This document shows, piece by piece, positions 51,429 through 63,256 of a stretch of 64,000 nucleotides of DNA. Numbering within the stretch: the first letter of the stretch is position 1; every line of letters begins with the position of its first letter. The position numbers and the translations under genes are program-made. Origin of the DNA: Hydractinia symbiolongicarpus (lineage: Eukaryota > Cnidaria > Hydrozoa > Anthoathecata > Hydractiniidae); NCBI RefSeq assembly GCF_029227915.1, contig NC_079880.1, forward strand, positions 30,065,501-30,129,500. Reading direction: 5' to 3'. The notes below the pieces were generated by a model. That model searched no databases. It saw only the letters and a list, made by a program, of their open reading frames with translations, and was not told where the DNA came from.

Positions 51429-54400
51429 GGAAATGAGTTTACTCCCTGGGTACTTTCTTTGTATACTTTTGACTATACGGGCCAAGCCGGGATTTACGGG
51501 AAATCGCGGGTTTTCGTTTGCCGGCGATTAAACTTCTTTTATTCAGCGTCTCATCAAAAATGAAAACAATTTTGAAAACTACAAGTCTTATGCGTTTTAG
51601 TGATGAAAAAATAATTTAAAAAATCGTTCTGGAAATGACTTTACTCACAAGGTACTTTCCTTGTATACATTCGACTATACGGGCCAAGCCCGGGATTTAC
51701 GGGAAATCGCGGGTTTCCGTTTGGCGGCGATTAAACTTTTTTTATTCAGGGTCTCATCAAAAATGAAAACAAGTTTGAAGACTACAAGTCTCATGCGTTT
51801 TAGTGGTGAAAAAATAATTTAAAAAATCGTTCGGGAAATGAGTTTACTCCCTGGGTACTTTCTTTGTATACTTTAGACTATACGGGCCAACCCGGGATTT
51901 ACGGGAAATCGCGGGATTTCGTTTGCCGGCGATTAAACTTCTTTTATTCAGCGTCTCATCAAAAATGAAAACATTTTTGAAAACTACAAGTCTTATGCGT
52001 TTTAGTGGTGAAAAAATAATTTAAAAAATCGTTCTTGAAATGAGTTTACTCACAGGGTACTTTCTTTGTATACACTCGACTATACGGGCCAAGCCCGGGA
52101 TTTACGGGAAATCGCGGGTTTTCGTTTGCCGGCGATTAAACCTCTTTCATTAAGCGTCTCATCAAAAATGAAAACATTTTTGAAAACTACAAGTCTCATG
52201 CGTTTTAGGGGTGAAAAAAAAATATAAAAAATCGTTCGGGAAATGAGTTTACTCCCTTGGTACTTTCTTTGTATACTTTTGACTATACGGCCCGAGTCAG
52301 GGATTTACGGGAAGTCGCGGGTTTTCGTTTGCCGGCGATTAAACTTCTTTTATTCAGCGTCTCATCAAAAATGAAAACATTTTTAAAAACTACAAGTCTC
52401 ATGGGCTTTAGTGGTGAAAAAATAATTTAAAAAATCGTTCGGGAAATGAGTTTACACCCTGGGTACTTTCTTTGTATACTTTTGACTATACGGGTCGAGT
52501 CCGGGATTTACGGGAAATCGCAGGTTTTCGTTTGCCGGCGATTAAACGTCTTTTATTCAGCGTCTCATCAAAAATGAAAACATTTTTGAAAACTACAAGT
52601 CTTATGCGTTTTAGTGGTGAAAAAATAATTTAAAAAATCGTTCTTGAAATGAGTTTACTCACAGGGTACTTTCTTTGTATACACTCGACTATAGGGGCCA
52701 AGCCCGGGATTTACGGGAAATCGCCGGTTTTCGTTTGCCGGCGATTAAACCTCTTTCATTAAGCGTCTCATCAAAAATGAAAACATTTTTGAAAACTACA
52801 AGTCTCATGCGTTTTAGGGGTGAAAAAAAAATTTAAAAAATCGTTCGGGAAATGAGTTTACTCCCTTGGTACTTTCTTTGTATACATTCGCCTATACGGG
52901 CCAAGCCCGGGATTTACGGGAAATCGCGGGTTTTCGTTTGCCGGCGATTAAACTTCTTTTATTCAGGGTCTCATCAAAAATGAAAACAAGTTTGAAGACT
53001 ACAAGTCTCATGCGTTTTAGTGGTGAAAAAATAATTTAAAAAATCGTTCGGGAAATGAGTTTACTCCCTGGGTATTTTCTTTGTATACTTTAGACTATAC
53101 GGGCCAACCCGGGATTTACGGGAATTCGCGGGCTTTCGTTTGCCGGCGAATAAACTTCTTTTATTCAGCGTCTCATCAAAAATGAAAACAATTTTGAAAA
53201 CTACAAGTCTTATGCGTTTTAGTGATGAAAAAGTAATTTAAAAAATCGTTCTGGAAATGAGTTTACTCACAGGGTACTTTCTTTGTATACATTCGACTAT
53301 ACGGGCCAAGCCCGGGATTTACGGGAAATCGCGGGTTTTCGTTTGCCGGCGATTAAACCACTTTCATTAGGCGTCTCATCACAAATAAAAACATTTCTGA
53401 AAACTACAAGTCTCATGCGTTTTAGTGGTGAAAAAATAATTTAAAAAATCGTTCGGGAAATGAGTTTACTCCCTGGGTACTTTCTTTGTATACTTTTGAC
53501 TATACGGCCCGAGTCAGGGATTTACGGGAAGTCGCGGGTTTTCGTTTGCCGGCGATTAAACTTCTTTTATTCAGCGTCTCATCAAAAATGAAAACATTTT
53601 TAAAAACTACAAGTCTCATGGGCTTTAGTGGTGAAAAAATAATTTAAAAAATCGTTCGGGAAATGAGTTTACACCCTGGGTACTTTCTTTGTATACTTTT
53701 GACTATACGGGTCGAGTCCGGGATTTACGGGAAATCGCAGGTTTTCGTTTGCCGGCGATTAAACTTCTTTTATTCAGCGTCTCATCAAAAATGAAAACAT
53801 TTTTGAAAACTACAAGTCTTATGCGTTTTAGTGGTGAAAAAGTAATTTAAAAAATCGTTCTTGAAATGAGTTTACTCACAGGGTACTTTCTTTGTATACA
53901 CTCGACTATACGGGCCAAGCCCGGGATTTACGGGAAATCGCGGGTTTTCGTTTGCCGGCGATTAAACCTCTTTTATTCAGGGTCTCATCAAAAATGAAAA
54001 CAAGTTTGAAGACTACAAGTCTCATGCGTTTTAGTGGTGAAAAAATAATTTAAAAAATCGTTCGGGAAATGAGTTTACTCCCTGGGTATTTTCTTTGTAT
54101 ACTTTAGACTATACGGGCCAACCCGGGATTTACGGGAAATCGCGGGCTTTCGTTTGCCGGCGATTAAACTTCTTTTATTCAGCGTCTCATCAAAAATGAA
54201 AACAATTTTGAAAACTACAAGTCTTATGCGTTTTAGTGATGAAAAAATAATTTAAAAAATCGTTCGGAAAATGAGTTTACTCACAGGGTACTTTCTTTGT
54301 ATACATTCGACTATACGGGCCAAGCCCGGGATTTACGGGAAATCGCGGGTTTTCGTTTGCCGGCGATTAAACCTCTTTCATTAAGTGTGTCCTTAAAAAT

Positions 54401-57103
54401 GAAAACGTTTTTGAAAACTACAAGTCTCATGCGTTTTAGTGGTGAAAAAATAATTTAAAAAATCGTTCGGGAAATGAGTTTACTCCCTGGGTATTTTCTT
54501 TGTATACTTTAGACTATACGGGCCAACCCGGGATTTACGGGAAATCGCGGGCTTTCGTTTGCCGGCGATTAAACTTCTTTTATTCAGCGTCTCCTTAAAA
54601 ATGAAAACATTTTTGAAAACTACAAGTCTCATGCGTTTTAGTGGTGAAAAAAAAACATTAAAAAATCGTTCGGAAAAAGAGTTTACTCACAGGGTACTTT
54701 CTTTGTATACACTCGACTATACGGGCCAAGCCCGGGATTTACGGGAAATCGCGGGTTTTCGTTTGCCGGCGATTAAACCTCTTTTATTCAGGGTCTCATC
54801 AAAAATGAAAACAAGTTTGAAGACTACAAGTCTCATGCGTTTTAGTGGTGAAAAAAAAATTTAAAAAATCGTTCGGGAAATGAGTTTACTCCCTGGGTAT
54901 TTTCTTTGTATACTTTAGACTATACGGGCCAACCCGGGATTTACGGGAAATCGCGGGCTTTCGTTTGCCGGCGATTAAACTTCTTTTATTCAGCGTCTCA
55001 TCAAAAATGAAAACAATTTTGAAAACTACAAGTCTTATGCGTTTTAGTGATGAAAAAATAATTTAAAAAATCGTTCGGGAAATGAGTTTACTCACAGGGT
55101 ACTTTCTTTGTATACATTCGACTATACGGGCCAAGCCCGGGATTTACGGGAAATCGCGGATTTTCGTTTGCCGGCGATTAAACCTCTTTCATTAAGTGTG
55201 TCCTTAAAAATGAAAACGTTTTTGAAAACTACAAGTCTCATGCGTTTTAGTGGTGAAAAAATAATTTAAAAAATCGTTCGGGAAATGAGTTTACTCCCTG
55301 GGTATTTTCTTTGTATACTTTAGACTATACGGGCCAACCCGGGATTTACGGGAAATCGCGGGCTTTCGTTTGCCGGCGATTAAACTTCTTTTATTCAGCG
55401 TCTCATCAAAAATGAAAACAAGTTTGAAGACTACAAGTCTCATGCGTTTTAGTGGTGAAAAAATAATTTAAAAAATCGTTCGGGAAATGAGTTTACTCCC
55501 TGGGTATTCTCTTTGTATACACTCGACTATACGGGCCAAGCCCGGGATTTACGGGAAATCGCGGGTTTTCGTTTGCCGGCGATTAAACCTCTTTCATTAA
55601 GTGTCTCCTTAAAAATGAAAACATTTTTGAAAACTACAAGTCTCATGCGTTTTAGTGGTGAAAAAAAAACATTAAAAAAACGTTCGGAAAAAGAGTTTAC
55701 CCACTGGGTACTTTCTTTGTATACTTTTGACAATACGGGCCGAGTCCGGGATTTACGAGAAATCGCGGGTTTTCGTTTGCCGGCGATTAAACCTCTTTCA
55801 TTAAGCGTCTCATCAAAAATGAAAACATTTTTGAAAACTACAAGTCTCATGCGTTTTAGGGGTGAAAAAAAAATTTAAAAAATCGTTCGGGAAATGAGTT
55901 TACTCCCTTGGTACTTTCTTTGTATACATTCGCCTATACGGGCCAAGCCCGGGATTTACGGGAAATCGCGGGTTTTCGTTTGCCGGCGATTAAACTTCTT
56001 TTATTCAGGGTCTCATCAAAAATGAAAACAAGTTTGAAGACTACAAGTCTCATGCGTTTTAGTGGTGAAAATGTAATTTAAAAAATCGTTCGGGAAATGA
56101 GTTTACTCCCTGGGTATTTTCTTTGTATACTTTAGACTATACGGGCCAACCCGGGATTTACGGGAAATCGCGGGCTTTCGTTTGCCGGCGATTAAACTTC
56201 TTTTATTCAGCGTCTCATCAAAAATGAAAACAATTTTGAAAACTACAAGTCTTATGCGTTTTAGTGATGAAAAAATAATTTAAAAAATCGTTCTGGAAAT
56301 GAGTTTACTCACAGGGTACTTTCTTTGTATACATTCGACTATACGGGCCAAGCCCGGGATTTACGGGAAATCGCGGGTTTTCGTTTGCCGGCGATTAAAC
56401 TTCTTTTATTCAGCGTCTCAACAAAAATGAAAACATTTTTGAAAACTACAAGTCTCATGCGTTTTAGTGGTGAAAAAATAACTTGAAAAGTCGTTCCGGA
56501 AATGAGTTTACTCCCTGGGTACTTTCTTTGTATACTTTTGACTAGACGGGCTGAGTCCGGGATTTACGGGAAGTCGCGGGTTTTCGTTTGCCGGCGATTC
56601 AACTTCTTTTATTCAGGGTCTCATCAAAAATGAAAACAAGTTTGAAGACTACAAGTCTCATGCGTTTTAGTGGTGAAAAAATAATTTAAAAAATCGTTCG
56701 GGAAATGAGTTTACTCCCTGGGTATTTTCTTTGTATACACTTGACTATACGGGCCAGGCCCGGGATTTACGGGAAATCGCGGGTTTTCGTTTGCCGGCGA
56801 TTAAACCTCTTTCATTAAGTGTCTCCTTAAAAATGAAAACATTTTTGAAAACTACAAGTCTCATGCGTTTTAGTGGTGAAAAAATAATACAAAAAATCGT
56901 TCGGGAAATGAGTTTACTCCCTGGGTACTTTCTTTGTATACTTTTGACTATACGGGCCAAGCCGGGATTTACGGGAAATGGCAGGATTTCGCTTGCCGGC
57001 GATTAAACTTCTTTTATTCAGTGTATCATCAAAAATGAAAACATTTTTGAAAACTACAAGTCTCATTGGTTTTAGTGGTGAAAAGATAATTTAAAAAATC
57101 GTT
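51429..57103 (-). repeat. Superrepeat copy C (5,675 bp, offset 6,689)
   Basis: Partner of 44,740-50,414. It ends at 57,103, after which domain-I-like monomers such as GTTTTGGAAATGAG resume, so this marks the right edge of the amplified variant family. Confidence 0.92.
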
Positions 57104-59097
57104 TTGGAAATGAGTTTACTCACAGGGTACTTTCTTTGTATACATTCGACTATACGGGCCAAGCCCGGGATATACGGGAAATCGTGGGTTTTCGTTTGCC
57201 GGCGATTAAACCACTTTCATTAAGCGTCTCATCACAAATAAAAACATTTCTGAAAACTACAAGTCTCATGCGTTTTAGTGGTGAAAAAATAATTTAAAAA
57301 ATCGTTCGGGAAATGAGTTTACTCCCTGGGTACTTTCTTTGTATACTTTTGACTATACGGCCCGAGTCAGGGATTTACGGGAAGTCGCGGGTTTTCGTTT
57401 GCCGGCGATTAAACTTCTTTTATTCAGCGTCTCATCAAAAATGAAAACATTTTTAAAAACTACAAGTCTCATGGGCTTTAGTGGTGAAAAGATAATTTAA
57501 AAAATCGTTCGGGAAATGAGTTTACACCCTGGGTACTTTCTTTGTATACTTTTGACTATACGGGTCGAGTCCGGGATTTACGGGAAATCGTAGGTTTTCG
57601 TTTGCCGGCGATTAAACTTCTTTTATTCAGCGTCTCATCAAAAATGAAAACATTTTTGAAAACTACAAGTCTCATGCGTTTTAGTGGTGAAAACATAATT
57701 TAAAAAATCGTTCGGGAAATGAGTTTACTCCCTGGGTACGTTTTTTGTATACTTTTGATTATACGGGTCGAGTCCAGGGTTTACGGGAAAATGGCGGGTT
57801 TTCGTTTGCCGGCGATTAAACTTCTTTTATTCAGCGTCTCATCAAAAATGAAAACATTTTTAAAAACTACAAGTCTTATGGGCTTTAGTGGTGAAAAAAT
57901 AATTTAAAAAATCGTTCGGGAAATGATTTTACTCCCTGGGTACTTTCTTTGTATACTTTCGACTATACGGGCCGCGTCCGGGATTTACGGGAAATCGCGG
58001 GTTTTCATTTGCCGGCGATTAAACCACTTTCATTAAGCGTCTCATCACAAATGAAAACATTTCTGAAAACTACAAGTCTCATGCGTTTTAGTGGTGAAAA
58101 AATAATTTAAAAAATCGTTCGGGAAATGAGTTTACTCCCTGGGTACTTTCTTTGTATACTTTTGACTATACGGGCCGAGTCCGGGATTTACGGGAAGTCG
58201 CGGGTTTTCGTTTGCCGGCGATTAAACTTCTTTTATTCAGCGTCTCATCAAAAATGAAAACATTTTTAAAAATTACAAGTCTCATGGGCTTTAGTGGTGA
58301 AAAAATAATTTAAAAAATCGTTCGGGAAATGAGTTTACACCCTGGGTACTTTCTTTGTATACTTTTGACTATACGGGCCGTGTCCGGGATTTACGGGAAA
58401 TCGCAGGTTTTCGTTTGCCGGCGATTAAACTTCTTTTATTCAGCGTCTCATCAAAAATGAAAACATTTTTGAAAACTACAAGTCTCATGCGTTTTAGTAG
58501 TGAAAAAATAGTATAAAAAATCGTTCGGGAAATGAGTTTACTCCCTGGGTACCTTCTTTGTATACCTTTGACTATACGGGCCAAGCGAGGGATTTACGGG
58601 AAATTGCGGGTTTTCGTTTGCCGGCGATTAAACCACTTTCATTAAGCGTCTCATCAAAAATAAAAACATTTCTGAAAACTACAAGTCTCACGCGTTTTAG
58701 TGGTGAAAAAATAATTTAAAAAAACGGTCGGGAAATGAGTTTACTCCCTGGGTACTTTCTTTGTATACTTTTGATTATACGGGCCGACTCCGGGGTTTAC
58801 GGGAAATGGCGGGTTTTCGTTTGCCGGCGATTAAACTTCTTTTTTTCAGCGTCTCATCAAAAATGAATACATTTTTGAAAACTACAAGTCTCATGCGTTT
58901 TAGTGGTGAAAAAATAATATAAAAAATCCTTCTGGAAGTGAGTTTACTCACAGGGTACTTTCTTTGTATACATTCGACTATACGGGCCAAGCCCGGGATT
59001 TACGGGAAATCGCGGGTTTTCGTTTGCCGGCGATTAAACTTCTTTTATTCAGCGTCTCATCAAAAATGAAAACATTTTTGAAAACTACAAGTCTCAT

Positions 59098-59900
59098 GCG
59101 TTTTAGTAGTGAAAAAATAGTATAAAAAATCGTTCGGGAAATGAGTTTACTCCCTGGGTACCTTCTTTGTGTACCTTTGACTATACGGGCCTAGCCAGGG
59201 ATTTACGGGAAATCGCGGGTTTTCGTTTGCCGACGATTAAACCACTTTCATTAAGCGTCTCATCAAAAATGAAAACATTTCTGAATACTACAAGTCTCAC
59301 GCGTTTTAGTGGTGAAAAAATAATTTAAAAAATCGTTCGGGAAATGAGTTTACTCCCTGGGTACTTTCTTTGTATACTTTTGACTACACGGGCCGAGTCC
59401 GGGGTTTACAGGAAGTCGCGGGTTTTCGTTTGCCGGCGATTAAACTTCTTTAATTCAGCGTCTCATTAAAAATGAAAACATTTTTAAAAACTACAAGTCT
59501 CATGGGCTTTAGTGGTGAAATAATAATTTAAAAAATCGTTCGGGAAATGAGTTTACACCCTGGGTACTTTCTTTGTATGCTTTTGACTATACGGGCCGAG
59601 TACAGGATTTTCGGGAAATCGCAGGTTTTCGTTTGCCGGCGATTAAACTTCTTTCATTCAGCGTCTCATCAAAAATGAAAACATTTTTGAAAACTGCAAG
59701 TCTCATGCGTTTTAGTGGTGAAAAGATAATTTAAAAAATCGTTTTGGAAATGAGTTTACTCACAGGGTACTTTCTTTGTACACATTCGACTATACGGGCC
59801 AAGCCCGGGATTTACGGGAAATCGCAGGTTTTCGTTTGCCGGCGATTAAACCACTTTCATTAAGCGTCTCATCACAAATGAAAACATTTCTGAAAACTAC
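59098..59900 (-). repeat. Left arm of inverted repeat 2
   Basis: Mirror of about 61,071-61,873, with paired coordinates summing to 120,971. Shared rare marks are GCGTTTTAGTAGT (59,098-59,110 with 61,861-61,873), CTCACGCG (59,296-59,303 with 61,669-61,676), GGGGTTTACAGGAAG with TTCCTGTAAACCCC, CTTTAATTCAGCG with CGCTGAATTAAA, and GGGCTTTAGTGGTGAAATAA with its complement. Confidence 0.85.
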
Positions 59901-60824
59901 AAGTCTCATGCGTTTTAGTGGTGAAAAAATAATTTAAAAAATCGTTCGGGAAATGAGTTTACTCCCTGGGTACTTTCTTTGTATACTTTTGACTATACGG
60001 GCCGAGTCCGGGATTTACGGGAAGTCGCGGGTTTTCGTTTGCCGGCGATTAAACTTCTTTTATTCAGCGTCTCATCAAAAATGAAAACATTTTTGAAAAC
60101 TACAAGTCTCATGCGTTTTAGTGGTGAAAAAATAATTTAAAAAATCGTTCGGGAAATGAGTTTACTCCCTGGCTACTTTCTTTGTATACTTTTGATTATA
60201 CGGGCCGAGTCCGGGGTTTACGGGAAATGGCGGGTTTTCGTTTGCCGGCGATTAAACTTCTTTTATTCAGCGTCTCATCAAAAATGAAAACATTTTTGAA
60301 AACTACAAGTCTCATGCGTTTTAGTGGTGAAAAGATAATTTAAAAAATCGTTTTGGAAATGAACTTACTCACAGGGTACTTTCTTTGTATACATTCCACT
60401 ATACAGGCCGAGTCCGGGATTTATAGAAAAATCGAAGGTTTTCGTTTGCCGGCGATTAAACCACCTTCATTAAGCGTCTCATCAAAAATGAAAACATTTT
60501 TGAAAACTACAAGTCTCATGTGTTTTAGTGGTGAAAAAATAAATTTAAAAATCGTTCGGGAAATGAGTTTACTACCTGGGTACTTTCTTTGTAGACTTTT
60601 GACTATACGGGCCAAGCCTGGGATTTACGGGAAATGGCGGGTTTTCGTTTACCGGCGATTAAACCTCCTTTATTCAGCATCTCATCAAAAATGAAAATAT
60701 TTTTAAAAACTACAAGTCTTATGCGTTTTAGTGGTGAAAAAATAATTTAAAAAATCGTTCTGGAAATGAGTTTACTCACAGGGTACTTTCTTTGTATACA
60801 TTTGACTATACGGGCCAAGCCCGG

Positions 60825-60829
60825 GATTT
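60825..60829. other. Array orientation switch 2 (tail-on junction)
   Basis: Reverse monomer GGGCCAAGCCCGGGATTT joins forward monomer GATTTTTTAAATTATT. The five bases GATTT (60,825-60,829) fit both sides, so the joint shows 5-bp microhomology with no filler. It lies in the 1.1-kb spacer of inverted repeat 2, not at its centre. Confidence 0.93.
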
Positions 60830-61070
60830 TTTAAATTATTTTTTCACCACTAAAACGCATGAGACTTGTAGTTTTCAGAAATGTTTTCATTTTTGATGAG
60901 ACGCTTAATGAAAGTGGTTTAATAGCAGGCAAACGAAAACCCGCGATTTCCCGTAAATCCCGGGCTTGGCCCGTATAGTCGAATGTATACAAAGAAAGTA
61001 CCCTGTGAGTAAACTCATTTCCAAAACGATTTTTCAAATTATCTTCTCACCACTAAAACGCATGAGACTT

Positions 61071-61873
61071 GCAGTTTTCAGAAATGTTTTCATTTTTGAT
61101 GAGACGCTTAATGAAAGAGGTTTAATCGCCGGCAAACGAAATCCCGCGATTTCCCGTAAATCCCGGGCTTGGCCCGTATAGTCGAATGTATACAAAGAAA
61201 GTACCCTGTGAGTAAACTCATTTCCAGAACGATTTTTTAAATTATTTTTTCACCACTAAAACGCATAAGACTTGTAGTTTTCAAAAATGTTTTCATTTTT
61301 GATGAGACGCTGAATAAAAGAAGTTTAATCGCCGGCAAACGAAAACCCGCGACTTCCCGTAAATCCCGGACTCGGCCCGTATAGTCAAAAGTATACAAAA
61401 AAAGTACCCAGGGTGTAAACTCATTTCCCGAACGATTTTTTAAATTATTATTTCACCACTAAAGCCCATGAGACTTGTAGTTTTTAAAAATGTTTTCATT
61501 TTTAATGAGACGCTGAATTAAAAAAGTTTAATCGCCGGCAAACGAAAACCCGCGACTTCCTGTAAACCCCGGACTCGGTCCGTGTAGTCAAAAGTATACA
61601 AAGAAAGTACCCAGGGAGTAAACTCATTTCCCAAACGATTTTTTAAATTCTTTTTTCACCACTAAAACGCGTGAGACTTGTAGTTTTCAGAAATGTTTTC
61701 ATTTTTGATGAGACGCTTAATGAAGGTGGTTTAATCGCCGGCAAGCGAAAACCCGCGATTTCCCGTAAATCCCGGGCTTGGCCCGTATAGTCGAATGTAT
61801 ACAAAGAAAGTACCCTGTGAGTAAACTCATTTCCAAAACGATTTTTTAAATTATCTTTTCACTACTAAAACGC
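61071..61873 (+). repeat. Right arm of inverted repeat 2
   Basis: Partner of 59,098-59,900. The private variants are shared in mirror order over about 0.8 kb (four monomers). Outside this span the mirror match fades. Confidence 0.85.
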
Positions 61874-62026
61874 ATGAGACTTGTAGTTTTCAAAAATGTT
61901 TTCATTTTTGATGAGACACTGAATAAAAGAAGTTTAATTGCTGGCAAACGAAAACCCGCCATTTCATGTAAATCCCGGTCTTGGCCCGTATTGTCAAAGG
62001 TATACAAAGAAAGTACCCAGGGAGTA

Positions 62027-63256
62027 AACTCATTTCCCGAACGATTTTTTATATTATTTTTTCACCACTAAAACGCATGAGACTTGTAGTTTTCAAGAAT
62101 GTTTTCATTTTTGATGAAACGCTGAATAAAAGAAGTTTAATTGCCGGCAAACGAAAACCCGCCATTTCCCGTAAATCCCGGACTCGGCTCGTATAGTCAA
62201 AAGTATACAAAGAAAGTACCCAGGGTGTAAACTCATTTCCCGAACGATTTTTAAAATTATTTTTTCACCACTAAAGCCCATGAGACTTGTAGTTTTCAAA
62301 AATGTTTTCATTTTTTATGAGACGCTGAATAAAAGAAGTTTAATCGCCGGCAAACAAAAACCCGCGACTTCCCGTAAATCCCGGACTCGGCCCGTATAGT
62401 CAAAAGTATACAAAGAAAGTACCCAGGGAGTAAACTCATTTCCCGAACGATTTTTTAAATTATTTTTTCACCACTACAACGCATGAGACTTGTAGTTTTC
62501 AGAAATGTTTTCATTTTTGATGAGACGCTTAATGAAAGAGGTTTAATCGCCGGCAAACGAAATCCCGCGATTTCCCGTAAATCCCGGGCTTGGCCCGTAT
62601 AGTCGAATGTATACAAAGAAAGTACCCTGTGAGTAAACTCATTTCCCGAACGATTTTTTATATTATTTTTTCACCACTAAAACGCATGAGACTTGTAGTT
62701 TTCAAGAATGTTTTCATTTTTGATGAAACGCTGAATAAAAGAAGTTTAATTGCCGGCAAACGAAAACCCGCCATTTCCCGTAAATCCCGGACTCGGCTCG
62801 TATAGTCAAAAGTATACAAAGAAAGTACCCAGGGTGTAAACTCATTTCCCGAACGATTTTTTAAATTATTTTTTCACCACTAAAGCCCATGAGACTTGTA
62901 GTTTTCAAAAATGTTTTCATTTTTTATGAGACGCTGAATAAAAGAAGTTTAATCGCCGGCAAACAAAAACCCGCGACTTCCAGTAAATCCCGGACTCGGC
63001 CCGTATAGTCAAAAGTATACAAAGAAAGTACCCAGGGAGTAAACTCATTTCCCGAACGATTTTTTAAATTATTTTTTCACCACTACAACGCATGAGACTT
63101 GTAGTTTTCAGAAATGTTTTCATTTTTGATGAGACGCTTAATGAAAGAGGTTTAATCGCCGGCAAACGAAATCCCGCGATTTCCCGTAAATCCCGGGCTT
63201 GGCCCGTATAGTCGAATGTATACAAAGAAAGTACCCTGTGAGTAAACTCATTTCCA
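62027..63256 (+). repeat. 609-bp tandem duplication in domain III
   Basis: 62,027-62,647 matches 62,636-63,256 at an offset of 609 bp (three monomers). Shared marks are TTTCAAGAATG, GATGAAACGCTG and ATTTTTTATGAGACG. Differences include the T-run at about 62,250 and CTTCCCGT against CTTCCAGT at about 62,979. Confidence 0.82.

Larger units (their letters stand above)
11728..60829 (-). repeat. Satellite array domain II, inverted orientation (~49 kb)
   Basis: The same monomer as domain I on the opposite strand, interrupted only by the two LINE copies. Two broad sub-regions are visible. From 11.7 to about 35 kb the monomers resemble those of domain I. From about 35.8 to 57.1 kb a distinct set dominates, marked by TTTAGACTATACGGGCCAAC, CACTCGACTATACGGG and AAGTTTGAAGAC. 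The stretch 57.1-60.8 kb returns to domain-I-like monomers. No host gene is seen. Confidence 0.97.
57104..60829 (-). repeat. Satellite flank between superrepeat C and orientation switch 2
   Basis: Diverse single monomers with more private substitutions than the superrepeats, for example TTTAGTAGTGAAAAAATAG (58,493 and 59,101) and CTCACGCG (58,687 and 59,296). There is no long direct duplication. Its last part mirrors domain III. Nothing other than satellite is present. Confidence 0.7.

Noticed and set aside
17878-57103. Near-identical duplications as purely biological events
   Set aside because: I kept them as features but could not exclude assembly artefacts. Pairs at offsets 8,359 and 6,689 are so similar that only read depth and spanning reads can confirm copy number.
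124-62805. Dozens of 60-120-codon open frames with recurring peptides (for example MARIVECIQRKYP, MRLVVFKNVF, LREIAGFRLPAIK)
   Set aside because: They appear on both strands over the same bases, follow the satellite period, and end when the non-multiple-of-three monomer rotates into a stop. Frame-changing 1-bp indels are common between monomers, so there is no sign of protein-level constraint.
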